The notes: a model not told the origin generated them from the sequence alone. Shown: positions 12,834 through 25,680, counted from the stretch's first letter. The stretch: DNA of 64,000 nucleotides from Perca fluviatilis (GCF_010015445.1 NC_053116.1:24902607-24966606); one strand, 5' to 3'. Numbers and translations: made by a program.

Positions 12834-13680
12834 TTGTTTGAAGTGAAAGCTGTCAGGCCGAGGATACACAAAAAATGTAATATATGTTACATAGTGAGCA
12901 TCAATATGCTGAAAAAGATTTGCTGTTAGGAGCTTTGAGTGTCAACTATCCTGTATTGGACAGCTTCACCAGGCAAGCCAGGAACACACATTCACTCTGT
13001 CAGCTGCTTCACTCTGTAGAGAAGCAGATCATTGTGACAGAATCAACCAGTACTGAGGACGGCAGTGGGGAAATGTTTATATAGAAATTACGGTATTTCT
13101 TAACCTGGTTATTAATTATGACTATTCGTCATGATAACATTTCACTCATCACCCAAAAGTAAATGTAACATAATCTTAAAGGAATAGTTGAATATGTTGG
13201 AAAATGTACTAGATATGAAGATCGAAACCACTCTCATGTCTGTCCATCTGAAGCCAAGAGATAGTTAGCTTAGCTTAGCACAAACACTGCAAACAAGGGG
13301 AAACAGGTAACCTGGCTCTGTCAATCTTGGCATCTGTCAGCAAGAAAGAAAAATAGCGAATATCGACTGTTTTTCCTGAACTCTTCCTTTAAAGCCTTGT
13401 CTGTGAGTCCAACAAAAAGTAAAGACAGAAAGTAGTCCCTTGAAAATCCCTGCAGCTGTTGTAGTAAACAACACAACGCTTCCTTTTCAACTTGGCTGAA
13501 TTACCTACTGTATAATAAGAACCAGGTTGAAAACGAAATTTCCCAGGTCAGGGGTAAGTGTAATGGATGCTGCTATTAAAAAACGAAAGAGAAAATGTGA
13601 TCAGAGCTTTATGATTGATGTGATGATTTAAAATGAATTAAAAAGGTATCTTATTAAAAATCTGTTTCATTCATCCACAG

Positions 13681-14079
13681 ACATACAATGACCCTGAACC
13701 AAAAAGTGCCCAGCAGACCAGCCAGCCCTCCCACATGCTGCCCCCGAAGCAGCCGCTGTACAGCGTGCCCCCCCAGCCCTCCTCACCCTATCTAGGCCCG
13801 CCGGGCTCCTTCCCCCTGTCAGACCTCCAGAGCTACGCAGGCCCGCCCCGCCACACCCTGGCCCAGACCCTCAGCCAATCCCAGATGCTGCCACCCAGCA
13901 TGAGTGCCTCTCCCCCATCTCCCTTCCAGATCAGCCCACCTCTGCACCCCCACGCCCAACTCTCCCTGCATCAGAGCTCCCTGCTCAACCAGCCAATCCG
14001 CATGCAGCAGTCGCAGCCAATCATCTCACACCAAATGGGGCTCCAGGCGCCTCTGCATTCCCCTCCTCTCAGCCAACAG
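13681..14079 (+). CDS. tox2: tox2 exon: proline/glutamine-rich region
   Basis: 399 bp, phase 0/0, between CATCCACAG and GTTGGT. It starts TYNDPEPKSAQQTSQPS and then MLPPKQPLYSVPPQPSSPY, followed by FPLSDLQSY, MSASPPSPFQISPPLHPH and LHSPPLSQQ. MLPPKQP and SDLQ, with the later MSASPP and SPPLH order, are what I recall for TOX2 rather than TOX3, which has a long poly-Gln tail. The segment is low-complexity and probably acts in transactivation. Its 3' part recurs in damaged form just after the N gap. Confidence 0.93.
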
Positions 14080-14413
14080 GTTGGTATGGCTATTATTAAA
14101 ATGAAACATGAACATGAAACACATACATCTGCCAAAGCTCCTCATATAATCACCTTATAAAATGTCTGCAGAATGTACTGATATTATCACGTAATCACAT
14201 CTAATTTAATTTTTTTATTATTGCTAATTATTGATATATATTTATTACACTTGGAAGCATTGTTGATATTGCATAGAAACTCGGACTGTAATGCTTTTTT
14301 GGCTATGATTTAAATTTAAGTATCCAATGTTTTTATCAGTTTCTGATAAAAATGGGAAAACTCTCCATTCAATCTCATTGTATTGTATAACAGGCCTCAA
14401 TCACACTTTAAGC

Positions 14414-15561
14414 ATATAAATCAGTGTTTCTCAACGTGGGCGTTCAGAAGATGACGAGGGGCGCTGGAAGCAATATTTTCAAAAGGGGGGCGTTGCGGTG
14501 CCCTTGGGGGGCGTTTGTTTGAAAGCTAGTTTAAACCAAAGATTCACAATAACGATACATGTTTACACTCTCAACTACTTGCATAAAACAGTGGTCTGCA
14601 ACATTAAAACCTGCCAGTTTACAGCACTGCGACTGGACGAGACGGTGTATCATAACTCTTCTTCTCTTCTGTGCTTCTGTCAGCTTTGTTTGGCGCTGCC
14701 TTTAATGGAAACGGGACGTAAGAGCATCATCTTAAATGAGCTCCGTACTTCAGCGTGAAGCTGCGTTCAGATAAAAAAAAAAAGCAATCACTGCAGGGTG
14801 GTGTGACGTCCTGTTGTGTTCTTTAACCCCCCAATGTAACACAAGTAGACTTTATATTTCACAGTACCGGTAACAGATTTTCGTCAGATCATTTATAGAA
14901 CACAACGTTTCCTACTGCACCTGAATGCAGCTTCATTTCACGGAGAAAGAGAGAAAGAGACGAGTGAGAGACATTGACTATGCTTAGTTGTTTGGCAAAC
15001 ATTTAGCTGTTTCACAAGCTCCCGGGCAGTTTGGGGCTTGTGTTTGGTGTTTTAAAACTGTCCTGTGGAAGTGATAGAGGCAGTGATGTAACTGTTTACT
15101 GTACAGGACTCTCACACCTGCACAAAATGCAGCGCGATGTGGGGTTGCGTTTCTCCAAACTTTTTTTTCTGCTATTTACTCGCAAGACAGGCGATAGCAG
15201 ACATATACTCTTCTAAGCATCAACAAAGTGCTCACACTAACTTTCAAAGGTTGTAAACTTATTTCCATTCGGAAGTAAATCCTTCTGCTAAACACCTGTA
15301 AATATAATTTCTATATTCACATGGCTTTTTTGATACCTGGGAAACTAATAAATATGTTGTTTGTCATTCAATGATATGATTTTTTGTGATGATTATTTGT
15401 GATAACAATAGTAACAACAATAATAGGCCTAATATTAGGGCATAATCATTAATATTCGGGGCAATTAGCCTACATCTTATTTGATGGTGGGGGCAGTTAG
15501 GGACCTGAATAATGGATAGGGGGCGTGAACACAAAAACAGTTGAGAACCACTGATATAAAT
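14414..15561. mobile_element. Non-autonomous hAT element with 8-bp target-site duplications (copy 1)
   Basis: The element (14422-15553, 1132 bp) begins CAGTGTTTCTCAAC and ends GTTGAGAACCACTG, the classic hAT/Charlie-type inverted termini. It is flanked by perfect 8-bp direct repeats ATATAAAT at 14414-14421 and 15554-15561. It sits in the intron between the last three tox2 exons. No transposase reading frame is visible. The same insertion is present in copy 2, so it predates the duplication. Confidence 0.9.
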
Positions 15562-15880
15562 GAAGAAGAACAAAGCTTTAAAAAACGTAACTTTTTCTCT
15601 CTAATTTAGTGGCAAACAAACTTTTTCTACTTTCCCTAGTTTCTAGGAGTCTAAAATGTCTCCAATCCAGCAGGGGGTTTGACATGTCTGTGTAAGAAGT
15701 GTGATTTTAAGATCCTGTTCCTGTTTCCCACCCACCAAGCTCAAAAGCAACTTATAAAAAACACTGACAACATTTGGCCTCATACAGTATCATGGCTCAG
15801 CAAACTTTAATGGCTGGCCATCTCAAAGCTACAACGATATAACTGCTTTTTCTCTCCTTTCTCTCTTCTCCATTCGGCAG

Positions 15881-16020
15881 GGATTCTCCCATATTCAGGC
15901 TGATTACCAGAACAGTGTCGGGGGCTCACAGTCTCCAGGGGCCCCTAACCCAGGGCACGGCCAGAACCCTGACTGGGACAGCGAGTACTGCAACAGGGAC
16001 TGTGGACCCAACCACTGCAA
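15881..16020 (+). CDS. tox2: tox2 penultimate coding exon
   Basis: 140 bp, entering in phase 0 and leaving in phase 2, between TTCGGCAG and GTGAGT. It encodes GFSHIQADYQNSVGGSQ, then DWDSEYCNRDCGPNHC. The DWDS plus spaced cysteines resemble the TOX2 C-terminus. The split last codon is AA|C (Asn) here and AG|C (Ser) in copy 2; Ser fits the family better. A second difference from copy 2 is GGG (Gly) versus GTG (Val) in the AP/NP-rich stretch. Confidence 0.92.
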
Positions 16021-16920
16021 GTGAGTGCATCACATATTGTGTTATGTATAGTGATCATTGTGTTATGAACATGATGGTTAAGAAGAAGAAATCACTTTGA
16101 AAAGATGGCCCAGAATAAAAATGTCTTTACCTCTGTAAATCCAATCCTGGACATTTGACTGTTGAGAATAGTAAGTAGTTGTCTGACAGTTACTCATTTT
16201 CCAAATGAGTTGCTCTAAACCACTTCACTTTCACACTCAGAGACTCAGACAGTATTAATCATGAACTGCGATTTCTCTGCTAAAGCAAGGCATCTCCTTG
16301 AAATTGAAATGAGTAATGCAGCAGTAGAACAATGCTATTACCGAGCTTGGAGAAAGTGTGACATCCAATTAAGTTTGCCTGTGTTTTGCTCAGCACACAT
16401 TGCCTTATTGAATCAAGCTATTCAAGCAGGTACAAGAGGAATGTTGTTTTGTTTCACACCTGAAACTTGGTGTTGCTATTCTGAGAGCGCAGCAGAGCTG
16501 GAGGTCTCCAGTATTTAGAGCTGATTCATCTGTATGTCAAATGGGATCACGCGCCGGTCAAATCATGTTTGGTGCTCTTTGAAGTAGATTGAGTCTTTGC
16601 TTGAACCTTAGTTTGGAGTTTTGGAGCGCGGCTAAATTATTTCCTGTGTGTCGGTAAAGATAACTGGAGAACAGTCTTTGTATTTGACATTTCGAAAACT
16701 CAAGTGATTTGCAAATTTCTGACTTTTAGTTTTTTCATTATACTGATTGATGTCTGCTGACAGCTTTTATGTTTGTTTGAGCGCTGCTACCTTCGCCAGG
16801 TCTTCCTTGAAATAGATCTCTCACTGGGATATCCTGATGAAATACAGGATACACAGAAAATACATGTAGTCAATCATTGTATTCACATGTCAGACATTAA
16901 TGCAGTTTCTTCTTCTTTAG

Positions 16921-16963
16921 CAGTGGCATGGGAGCTCCGGACAAGCCTCTCTACCTCACTTGA
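16921..16963 (+). CDS. tox2: tox2 last coding exon with stop codon
   Basis: 43 bp after a CTTCTTTAG acceptor. It completes the split codon and encodes SGMGAPDKPLYLT, then TGA at 16961-16963. The DK-x-LYLT end is the invariant C-terminus of TOX and TOX2. This copy has Pro (CCG) where copy 2 has Arg (CGG), and Arg is the family residue (RDK-x-LYLT), so copy 1 carries a base error or variant here. Confidence 0.93.
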
Positions 16964-18590
16964 AGTTGAAAGACCTCCAAATGTCAGACTCCAGGGAGCG
17001 TTCCACCATAACAACAACGTCATCGATGTATCTGCTTTTACACCATTTTGTTTTTCTTTTTTTTTGTGACGGATTTCGAAAATCCCAAAGACTGCTACAG
17101 TAACTTCACCTATTTGCCAAGCACTTAGATCGGCCAGAAGCCTGAGGCACTTCTCTTGCATTTTTTCTCTTGCTTTTTTCCTTATCAGCGAACTTTCCAT
17201 TTTTTCTGTGGGGGCAGTGAGCTTTAAGCTCATGCCAACATACTGGAAAATGAAGACCAAAAAAAAAAAGTCTTCTTATTCTCTTTTGAATTTTTTAAAA
17301 CTTTGCTCCTCTTCACTCCATTACTCTGTGTTTGCCATGGACTGCCCTCATTGGGGAGATGAAATGCTCTAAGCATACTCAAAGCGTAGGGGTCTTGGGG
17401 TAGAAAAGCTAATGCAGGAAACTAGAATATAGTCACCTCAGCAGGGGTGGATGTACTTCAGGACAGACTGAAACACCCCGACTGAGTAAAAGCAAAGTGA
17501 AATCATAATGAAGATAGTCACATACACTTAAGACATTTGTAAATCATCCTCGCCCCCTAGTAAAGGACTCCCTCTTTTCCTTTCTTTCTCACAGAGTGAT
17601 TGTAAATATCACCAAAATTGATCCCTCTTATCTGTGTATTTAGCTGCAGTCCCTTGCTTTCTTTTTTTAAAACATTACTTTTGTTTGGTTTTGTGACTTT
17701 CGTGCAGGCGGATTCAGTGAGGGAATACACACACTAAAAGTTGTGTGGCAACTGTGTTCACTGGTCTTGTTTCTCTATAAACGAGAGAGAAATGCAAAGA
17801 CTGTAAAACGCTCCATTTCCTCCTTAACTGGCGGAGCTCTGATAGAGAGTGTCACTCTCGCCACATGGCCTCAGGACGTTACAGAACTGTAGAGGTCAAA
17901 GGTTGATACCTCTCCTTTTAGCTCATCCTCCTCTCGGTCAATAAGGACCGCCCCCCACCCCACCTGTAACCCCCACCTACCCTTAGTCCTGACACCACTT
18001 GTACAGGTGAATAAAAAAAAAAAGTTGCTAAATGTGAAATGTTACTAAAGAAAAAAAAAACATAACAGTGGGTTTTAAAGTTTTGAATTAGTTTTTATTA
18101 GGTGTTTTAGAATTGTGTTGAACTTATCTTTATCATTTTTTGTGAAGACAAAAAAAATTCTGAAGATATTTTGTTTTTTCATTGTAGCAGGATTTATGCT
18201 TCGGAGGAACAGTCATGGGGGTAGATATTTTAAGTTTGTGTATAAACCTGCCAAATGTACTTCTTTAATTTGTAAAGCCAGTGATGAGAGAACCCATTTT
18301 GTTTTGTTGAAAATCACATGTTTTACAATATGGTCATTCTATTTAATTTGGTTGCAGTTTTCACATCTATTTATGAATGATATGAAGTAACGTTTTGGCT
18401 TATTTTTCATCAGGGTGCATTATTATTATTATAATTATTGATCAAACAACATGATTATTAGAATAATAAATATTTTTTCAGAAATTGTTGTTGGTGCAAT
18501 ACAAGTGTACCAGCATTAGATTCATTTTGAGTCACAAATACTTCTTTTGTTTCTTTGTCTGTAATAAAATGTTTAAAGTGGAGAAACTGA
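16964..18590 (+). other. tox2: Probable tox2 3' untranslated region
   Basis: Non-coding, AT-rich sequence after the stop. Candidate poly(A) signals AATAAA lie at 18563-18568 and again at 18814-18819, so the 3' UTR would be about 1.6-1.85 kb. The exact cleavage site cannot be fixed. It ends well before the convergent slc7a5 3' UTR. Confidence 0.5.
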
Positions 18591-19070
18591 TGTGCATGTC
18601 TCTACTTATTTTATCATTTGGTTTACATCTCAACACATTCATTAGTAATTTGATGAGTAGCGCCCTGATAGCTGTGGCAGTCTATAAACATAACTTTGCA
18701 TTCGCTTGCTGAGGTTAATGAGGGAGAATTATCTCTGATGTTGTAGGACTAGTATGTGACTGCTCTCACGGGGGTTCATTAGGTGAGCAGTTTAGGCTTC
18801 ACAGTGTACCTTTAATAAACTTTAACCTTTCCACAGTTTTTTCTTTTTTTCTTTCATAAAAGACATCCAGACATAATCAGTATAGTACATCAAGCAACAT
18901 TTTTTTGCTCGTTGGTTGTGTTTTCTGCTAAAGGTGTGATGATGAAAGAGTTGATGCAGCAGTACATGGTCTTTCAGAGATCTACCTGAGAAGAAAAATA
19001 GGACTGCCATTTACTTATAAATTTCACAGTTGGATTAAAGATAGAATAGAAATGGAATTTATCATCCCTC

Positions 19071-19071
19071 C

Positions 19072-19102
<31 letters not shown>

Positions 19103-19110
19103 TTTTTTTC
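19071..19110. repeat. Poly-T tract (copy 1) replacing a (CT)n tract in copy 2
   Basis: About 40 bases of T with a single C interruption. The flanks (ATCATCCCTCC and ATGATGATGACGCAG) match copy 2, where the same position is pure (CT)n at 43198-43262. Confidence 0.85.
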
Positions 19111-20994
19111 TATGATGATGATGACGCAGTGCCCCCTAGAGCTGATTCATAAAATTTACCTTATTGTTTTTCAGCTCCCCTAACCTAAAAAGAATCAGAT
19201 CATTACAGCTCAATGGCTTCAGCTAGACTGCTGGTGAAGTGTAATACTGATGTGTTGTATTGACAATAAAAGACAACAAAGACCTTTACCTCACCACCAT
19301 TACCCTTGGTTTTTCTGGGCAGCTTCCAGATGTGAATGTGTGTAACTGTATGAGCGTGAACAGAAAAGAAGAGGGCTTTGCTCTCAGCAAATATACAATT
19401 ACATTAAAAAAATATTTAAAAAGTTAAATACACTCAAGAAGTTTCATTTGTTGGCAGATGGGAGCAGAATAATGGAATATTTCACACTACACATAGCTTT
19501 AAAGACAGATGTTTTATGTACAAACACTGTTATGGCTGATTACAACTGTATGAAAGCAATAATGTGTTGGATTGGGCCTCTCTGCTGTTTTACGTCTCAT
19601 ACTGATGTTCCTCTATCGCCATCTGCTGGTGTCATCTAGTGCTGGTGGTGAGTCCCTGGTTCAAAAACTATTAAAGGTAATCAACAACATCTTCATTTTA
19701 TATGTTTCAGAAATGCAAAAAGGAAGGTTTATAAAGAGAAAACGCAAGTCTATCCTGGTCTGTATGACCTTTACTTTGTTTTTTCTCATTTTGAGGGCTT
19801 CTCAACAGAATAAGAAAAAAACATTTAGTCTAGGATTGAGGCCTACAACTTTAATAAAAATGTTGTAATGAACCAAGCCAAAACCAAAATCTACAAATGA
19901 GGAAAGATTTTAAAATGATGTATAAACATGAATTAGTAAATTTCTTTTGGGCTTTTTTCTTTCTTTTTTATTGTAAGACTAATCTTGAAACAAGTCAAAA
20001 TGCTCAGTGGACAAGTGGATTTATTTCACCAGCCAGGCAAAAATGTTCTTGTTTTATGAAAAATTGATCTCGAAGGCTCAATACAAACAACTACATTATG
20101 TATGAAGATTAATGTTGATGATGTGTTTTCTGTGAAGTTGAGAGTCAATCTCACCTCAGCTAGTTAAATAAAATTGAAACTCCATGCAGATAGAGTTTGC
20201 CCAGGGGTTATTTCACAACATCGAAGCTGGCCAGGATACTTAGAAAAATTATATGTCGATAATTAATTAAATCTGTAAAATACATTTCCAACTAGCATAT
20301 TGTATGGAAAGATTGTTCATAATAAATAAACCTAAGTATGTTTTAATGTCTTTTATGTACTGTGATATTAGACTCCACAGCTGGGCTTTACTATACTGTA
20401 TGTACTGATTTATAATAATAGGCTACAAATTTAAATGAACTGGTCAAGTCCCTACATGATGCCCTCCCTTCTGCAAAAGGTATCAAAATACTCTATACCG
20501 TCACTTGTGCAATATTGGCTTCTTGCGGTCCAATCTCCCATCACTAATATTGTCTACTGCAGCTCTGATACTGGTTCCATCGGCAACCATCAGACCTCTC
20601 TTCTTCTCTTCAGACGGATATGAACTCTCCTGACAGCACAGGCATCGGCAGCACCATTGTCTGACAGCCAACAAACAAGACAAGACAAACAAGAGAGGAC
20701 AGATCACTACCCAAACACTTGATGGCTGAGATGATACCACCGTTGGACGACATTTTGAGAAAATCCTGCTTGTGAAACATCCTCATTTGGATAGAATCTA
20801 TCTTGTGTTTTGGGATTGCTTGTTCTATTAGAAACTGTTATCTGCTGAGAGGCTGGGCCTGGCCTTTTGTTAACTGATGCAAGTATATTAGGACGCTGCA
20901 TTTACGCAGCAGTGAGTAATCTGATTTCAACCCTCTGAGGAACACATCCTTTGTTGGCTTTACAAAACACAAACAACCAGGCCGACTTTGAACA

Positions 20995-23247
20995 AAAATA
21001 TTTTATTGTATAGTTTATTGTTACATGTACCCCCCATAGTCACTGACATACAACAGTTACAATAATTGACATGGGTACTTTCAATTTTTAAGATTAAAAA
21101 TATGCTAACAGAGTTTGTTCTCCATAACATTTTCATTAAGCAAACACCATAGATGAATTACCAATGCTTACCACTTTGTACACAGAGATACAGCATGTTG
21201 TGCATAACATGAAATATATGATGGGATCTGCAGAGATTATTTATCTGCATAGTAACCAATATGATGTGTTATTTAGACACCCTCTGTTATAATTTAATTG
21301 GGTTTATTGAAGCTATAGTGGGCAGTTTATATCGCCCCATGAGGAATTGTAATGGCCTGGTTGGCAAGCTTCATTCACAGCTCATTTCCTAAGGGCGTCA
21401 CCAACGGACGCTGCTCAAATGATTCTGGGCGCAATTAGATAGTCCAACCAATCAGACCAACGATCCGGGTCACGTGCAGCGACAGCGGCATTAACAGGGT
21501 TGCTGCGCCCGGTGTAGTGGCGCCCTGTTGAATGTACAAAAGCTGCTTGCTGCGCTTATCGCCATCGTAAAGCACTAAAGCTTTAAGGGCACATTCATAA
21601 TTTGGCTATTACTTCATCCATTGTGCTGTTCATTGTTGTGTCTCTAGCTATCTGACTGTTGAAGAAAAATAAATATTGGGGTGAAAAAGGTGCATTATGT
21701 TCAAAAGTTTGTAATAAACTTTCATATCAACTTCCATTTTCATTAGAGTTGTTAGGGCGTTGTTGCCATCAGGTGGTAATTATACTGAAGATGTATTCAC
21801 TTCTTTTACATGTAGATTTATTTACATAGTGGTATTTTTAAACTTTGGTTGATCATTGTCCAGTTTGTTGTGATGCTTTCCAATTTCCATTCTTTCAGCC
21901 TTCTCCCTCGTACGCTGTCTGTCGCTGTGAGAAATTCAAAACACTTCAGCTCCATTTATGTTGGAAGAATGGCACTATTTTTTGTTTTGTGTCTATGCAT
22001 TATTATTGAATTTTACTGTATGCATTTCCAGTTGACCCGGCAGTGTCCTGCAAAACCTGGACTGTAGAGGCTGACCCTCCTTCACTTCCCTCTGCGACTG
22101 TTATTTTGAGTAGACTGGTAATGTGCTTACAATAACTTTGGGAAAACCCCAGATATTCACTTTAAAAGTAAGATTGTATAGGTAAAATATAAAAGCAAAG
22201 CTGATGTCACTAAATTTGCAACATTCATTTTGGTCTTTTAGTGCCAATGCAACAAAGAAAAACTGGAATATCAGCACTGACATGGCTGGCACAGATAATA
22301 ATGATACAAGCAATAAAAAACACTAACGCTAAAATGGAGTCTTCTAAACACAACTAGAAGGACATCTACGCAGGTCTTCAGTTTCTTATAATAATGCCTC
22401 ACAAACAACCGCTGGTATTCACTGTCATTTCATCAAATAACATCACATGTGGAGCACTGACTCTGACACGGGTAGAATAACATGATACATCTTCAGGAAA
22501 CATTACATACACTGTCTTATCTCACTTTAGCTTGTCCTTGCAGATAGTGTTGTGGATTCATTTTACAAATGCATACAAAAAATACAAATATTGAAATCAG
22601 TTGTCATTACCACAAATATTAGTAGCGTATGTGTATAATGTAATCAGTGTAATGCTAGTTAACTATTTCCTCTACCAAGCCTGATCTTATTTATACACTA
22701 TACACTGTCGAGTTACGTATGTTCCTTATGTCTTTTTACTTTGAATTAGTCCATACATCATTGACTGTAACAGAAAGTCCTCAGTTTTAACTCAAAGGTT
22801 ATTAGCTTTCATATTCTATAAAACTGTAAACTATAATAAAATATGTGAAGCTTGGTTGTTAGTTTTTATCAAATGTCTCACTTAAGCCACTCATTTGTAA
22901 ACTTTAGGTGAACAATTAACTTGTATGTTTTAGGCCACCAGAGTATATTGTATGCAACTTCTAACACACACAATTAATTATGTGTCTGCAACAATTACTC
23001 ACATTTTAAGATCATAGCATGACTCTCCATTAACTAACTAACATACAACATGTAAGCATGTTCTAGCATTCTTGGAAAATGTCAAAACCTTGACGAAGAT
23101 TTTTCGTTTTTAAACATTTTGTAGTGTTCACAAAATATGCCTTTAAAAACTGCTTTAGCCAAATCACAAGTGAATTAATATAAACATATTAAGAATGTTC
23201 AGGCGAAGATATTGACAGTCCATCTTGTTCAGTCTGTCCAGCATTAT
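20995..23247 (-). other. slc7a5: slc7a5 3' UTR, copy 1
   Basis: Downstream on the minus strand of the damaged last slc7a5 exon. Two poly(A) signals in minus orientation lie at 21002-21007 and 21014-21019 (TTTATT on the plus strand). That gives a 3' UTR of about 2.2 kb, in keeping with the long UTR of LAT1 messages. It is almost identical to 45174-47425. Confidence 0.55.
21340..21600. mobile_element. Possible dispersed repeat within the slc7a5 3' UTR (copy 1)
   Basis: A GC-richer block (CCTAAGGGCGTCACCAACGG, then CCAACCAATCAGA and CAGGGTTGCTGCG) stands out from its AT-rich surroundings. It resembles teleost interspersed repeats from memory. Ends and target duplications were not found, so the call is tentative. 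The same block is at about 45520-45780. Confidence 0.35.
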
Positions 23248-23318
23248 TCATCCTCCTCGCTGCTCCCTCTCCTCAGGAACAGACATGAAGATCTTCTGAC
23301 AGAACATGGTGAAGATTT
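23248..23318 (-). pseudogene. slc7a5: slc7a5 last exon, copy 1, frameshifted
   Basis: Same as 47426-47502 but lacking 2 bp in the GAGCAGCGCGAG region. The acidic tail is lost and the frame stops at a TGA 23248-23250 instead of the TAA used by the intact copy. Acceptor TCCTCAG is preserved. Confidence 0.85.
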
Positions 23319-23607
23319 CTGAGGAGAAACAACTCATCACATCAGCCCTATCAGCCCTGTCTGTTTCTTTTTTCGGGTCACTGTAGGTCGAATGTTGTCA
23401 GATTGTATTACACATTGGATCAACACCTTGGTTTGAGTCCTTCAAGCCGCACTATATAAACAAACCAAATGTATCAATGACCACAGCTGCACATGAGTGG
23501 ATATTCTCACAGGATTTCCCAAAAACTGTAATGAATGCTTCTCCGGCCTTGCCTAAACAAATAGACAAAGACGGTATTAAAAAAAACAACTAAAATGGCT
23601 CACTCAC

Positions 23608-23783
23608 CCAGCATCTTCTTGATCACATGGGGTTTTTTCCACTTGTAGCCCAGTAGGTACGCCTGGGATGCCTGTAAGAATAATGCCGCTGCCTAACAGG
23701 CACTCAAATGGAGCAGCCCAGAACGACACAACGATCATGAAGACACAGCCCAAAACGAAAGTCACAGGGATGAACAGATACAC
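23608..23783 (-). pseudogene. slc7a5: slc7a5 penultimate exon, copy 1, frameshifted
   Basis: 176 bp versus 175 bp in the intact copy. One extra C near 23661 breaks the frame in the last transmembrane segment. Splice sites are intact. The error type, a single-base indel, is typical of uncorrected long reads. Confidence 0.85.
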
Positions 23784-24172
23784 CTGCAGAAAGACATTAC
23801 AATAGATGTAGCTGTTTGTTTCTGTTAGAACAAAGAGAGGAAGAGGAGAGTAGATAAAATACTAATATTTGAAAAAATGACGGCATTTTTAGAGAGAATG
23901 GATCTTCTGAAATGTTTTAATTTAATTTATTAATTTAGTCTTTTTCGGCGACATTCCATTGCGGCGCCTTTGGTTATTTACAGTATACGGTTTGTGAAAT
24001 AATATATGCATCTCTAAAAAGCTGAAAAATGTAAGGAAAACTATAAATGTCATGAACTGAATAATGTAAAGGCATCATAATAATGCAACTTTGACTGATG
24101 ATTTAATAAGATAATGATAAGCAGTCGAAGATATTTGCCTAACTGTGTTATTTGTGTATATAATCAATTAAA

Positions 24173-24360
24173 ACCAGTGGTGGAAAGTAAGAAAGTACAT
24201 TTTCTCAATACTGTACTTAAGTACAAATTTTGTGCTTTACTTAAGTATTTCAATTTTCTGTTACTGTATACCGACACTCCACTACAATTCAGAGGGAAGA
24301 TTTTACTTTTGACTCCACTACATTTATTTGATAACTTTCACTGGTTACTACAAATTAAAA
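24173..24360. mobile_element. Teleost dispersed element starting AGTGGTGGAAAGTAA (copy 1)
   Basis: AGTGGTGGAAAGTAAG, AGTACTGTACTTAAGTAC-like and CTCCACTACATTTATTTGA blocks form a short non-autonomous repeat very common in teleost genomes (recalled, not searched). It sits in an slc7a5 intron. The same insertion occurs at 48352-48540, and a much more diverged relative may lie at 60120-60260. Confidence 0.6.
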
Positions 24361-24882
24361 TGAATAATACAAAATAGAATCAACAAGTAAATTATGATGT
24401 ATCATTATAATTTAAGATATGACTTTATTGATTTCCAGGGGCAATTCACAAGGTACTCACCCATCAGTATTTAAAGTAATTAAAATTATTTCCATCTTTA
24501 TCAGCTGCCATTTATTTTTGGCTGGTTGGGCAACAATTCCATAATAATCTTTCAACAAATTGTAATTCAAGTGGTCTCCAATTATATAATAAATGGGCCA
24601 TTCTGCATGATAAGTACTTACACTTTTATTTTGATACTTGAAGTTTGAGCTATATTTACTCCTTGTTAGAGGTTCATCTTTTAAAACAAATGGGAAGAAA
24701 GCCTCAGGCTCAAAGGAAAGATGAAAGACTGGTCAACCAAAGTAATATTCCCATGATGAAACAGAAACAAAGAGCCATGTATATGTGTGCAAACACCACT
24801 CCTCCTTATTCTGAAAAACACAGTATGGTTCCACTTCCAACCGACAACAGGAGCAGTGATACAATGGTGCTTTCATTTTTTT

Positions 24883-24883
<1 letters not shown>

Positions 24884-24919
<36 letters not shown>
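24884..24919. repeat. (ATA)n microsatellite, copy 1
   Basis: Trinucleotide run inside an slc7a5 intron, slightly longer than the matching tract at about 49064-49094. Confidence 0.9.
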
Positions 24920-25071
24920 GGTGGATGCTCAATGAAACCAGGGAGACATGTTGATGTTTTGGCCAGACAAAGAAACTGGCTGAGGTTCAGGTAGAGCAAA
25001 GGTCTTACATCACTTGTATACCTCTTAGTGATTATTAAATGCAACACAACCTTTAGACTAGGGTACTCTAC

Positions 25072-25222
25072 CTTAATTGGCCTTCTGAGGTCGGGCTTTG
25101 GTAAAGCGCAGCCAGAGCATGCCAGCAATGGCCATACCAACACACAGCCAGGTGAAGAAGCTGAAGAGATTGATGACAGAGAAGATGTCCTGGGAGATGG
25201 CGTACATCATGGACAGCAAACA
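25072..25222 (-). pseudogene. slc7a5: slc7a5 exon 9, copy 1, frameshifted
   Basis: 151 bp versus 150 bp in the intact copy. One extra T in the GGGCTTTGGTAAAG stretch shifts the frame near the RRPIK end. The rest matches 49245-49394. Confidence 0.85.
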
Positions 25223-25429
25223 CTGATACAAGGGAAAAGGAAGTTTTGTATTAGTCTTGTAGCATATAAACACACACATGTACTCCTCAAGTTATTTGGA
25301 AATATGTTCTTGTGGAATATGTGTTATGGTAAATGCGTTCATGCTGTGAACATTCAGAGAGTTGTAACTAATTTTAGGGGCTTTGACAACAGAAATCTTG
25401 TCTAATTATCTAATTGTTGCCACTGTTCA

Positions 25430-25680
25430 TCACATCCCCAACCGACACCGCCAGACACCGCCTATCAAGAGCCTGGGTCTGTCCGAGGTTTCTTCCTAAT
25501 AGGGAGTTTTTCCTCACCACTGCCGCACTGCTTGCTCTTGGGGAATTATTAGAATTGTTGGGGCTTTGTAAATTATAGTGTGGTCTAGACCTACTCTATC
25601 TGTAAAGTGTCTCGAGATAACTCTTGTTATGATTTGATACTATAAATAAATAAAATTGAATTGAATTGAATTGAAATTAA
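25430..25680 (+). mobile_element. Retroposon 3' end with TTGAA repeat tail (copy 1)
   Basis: Contains GGTTTCTTCCTAATAGGGAG, GTGGTCTAGACCTACTCTAT and ATAACTCTTGTTATGATTTG, and ends in ATAAAATTGAATTGAATTGA. This is a very common teleost repeat that I recall as the 3' end of a non-LTR element or SINE; the exact family is not certain. It lies in an slc7a5 intron, and the same insertion is in copy 2. Confidence 0.65.

Noticed and set aside
16261..16518. 85-codon frame starting MNCDFSAKARHLLEIEM, present in both copies
   Set aside because: Its presence in both copies follows from the block duplication. It lies in the intron between the last two tox2 coding exons, has no motif, and its end differs between copies.
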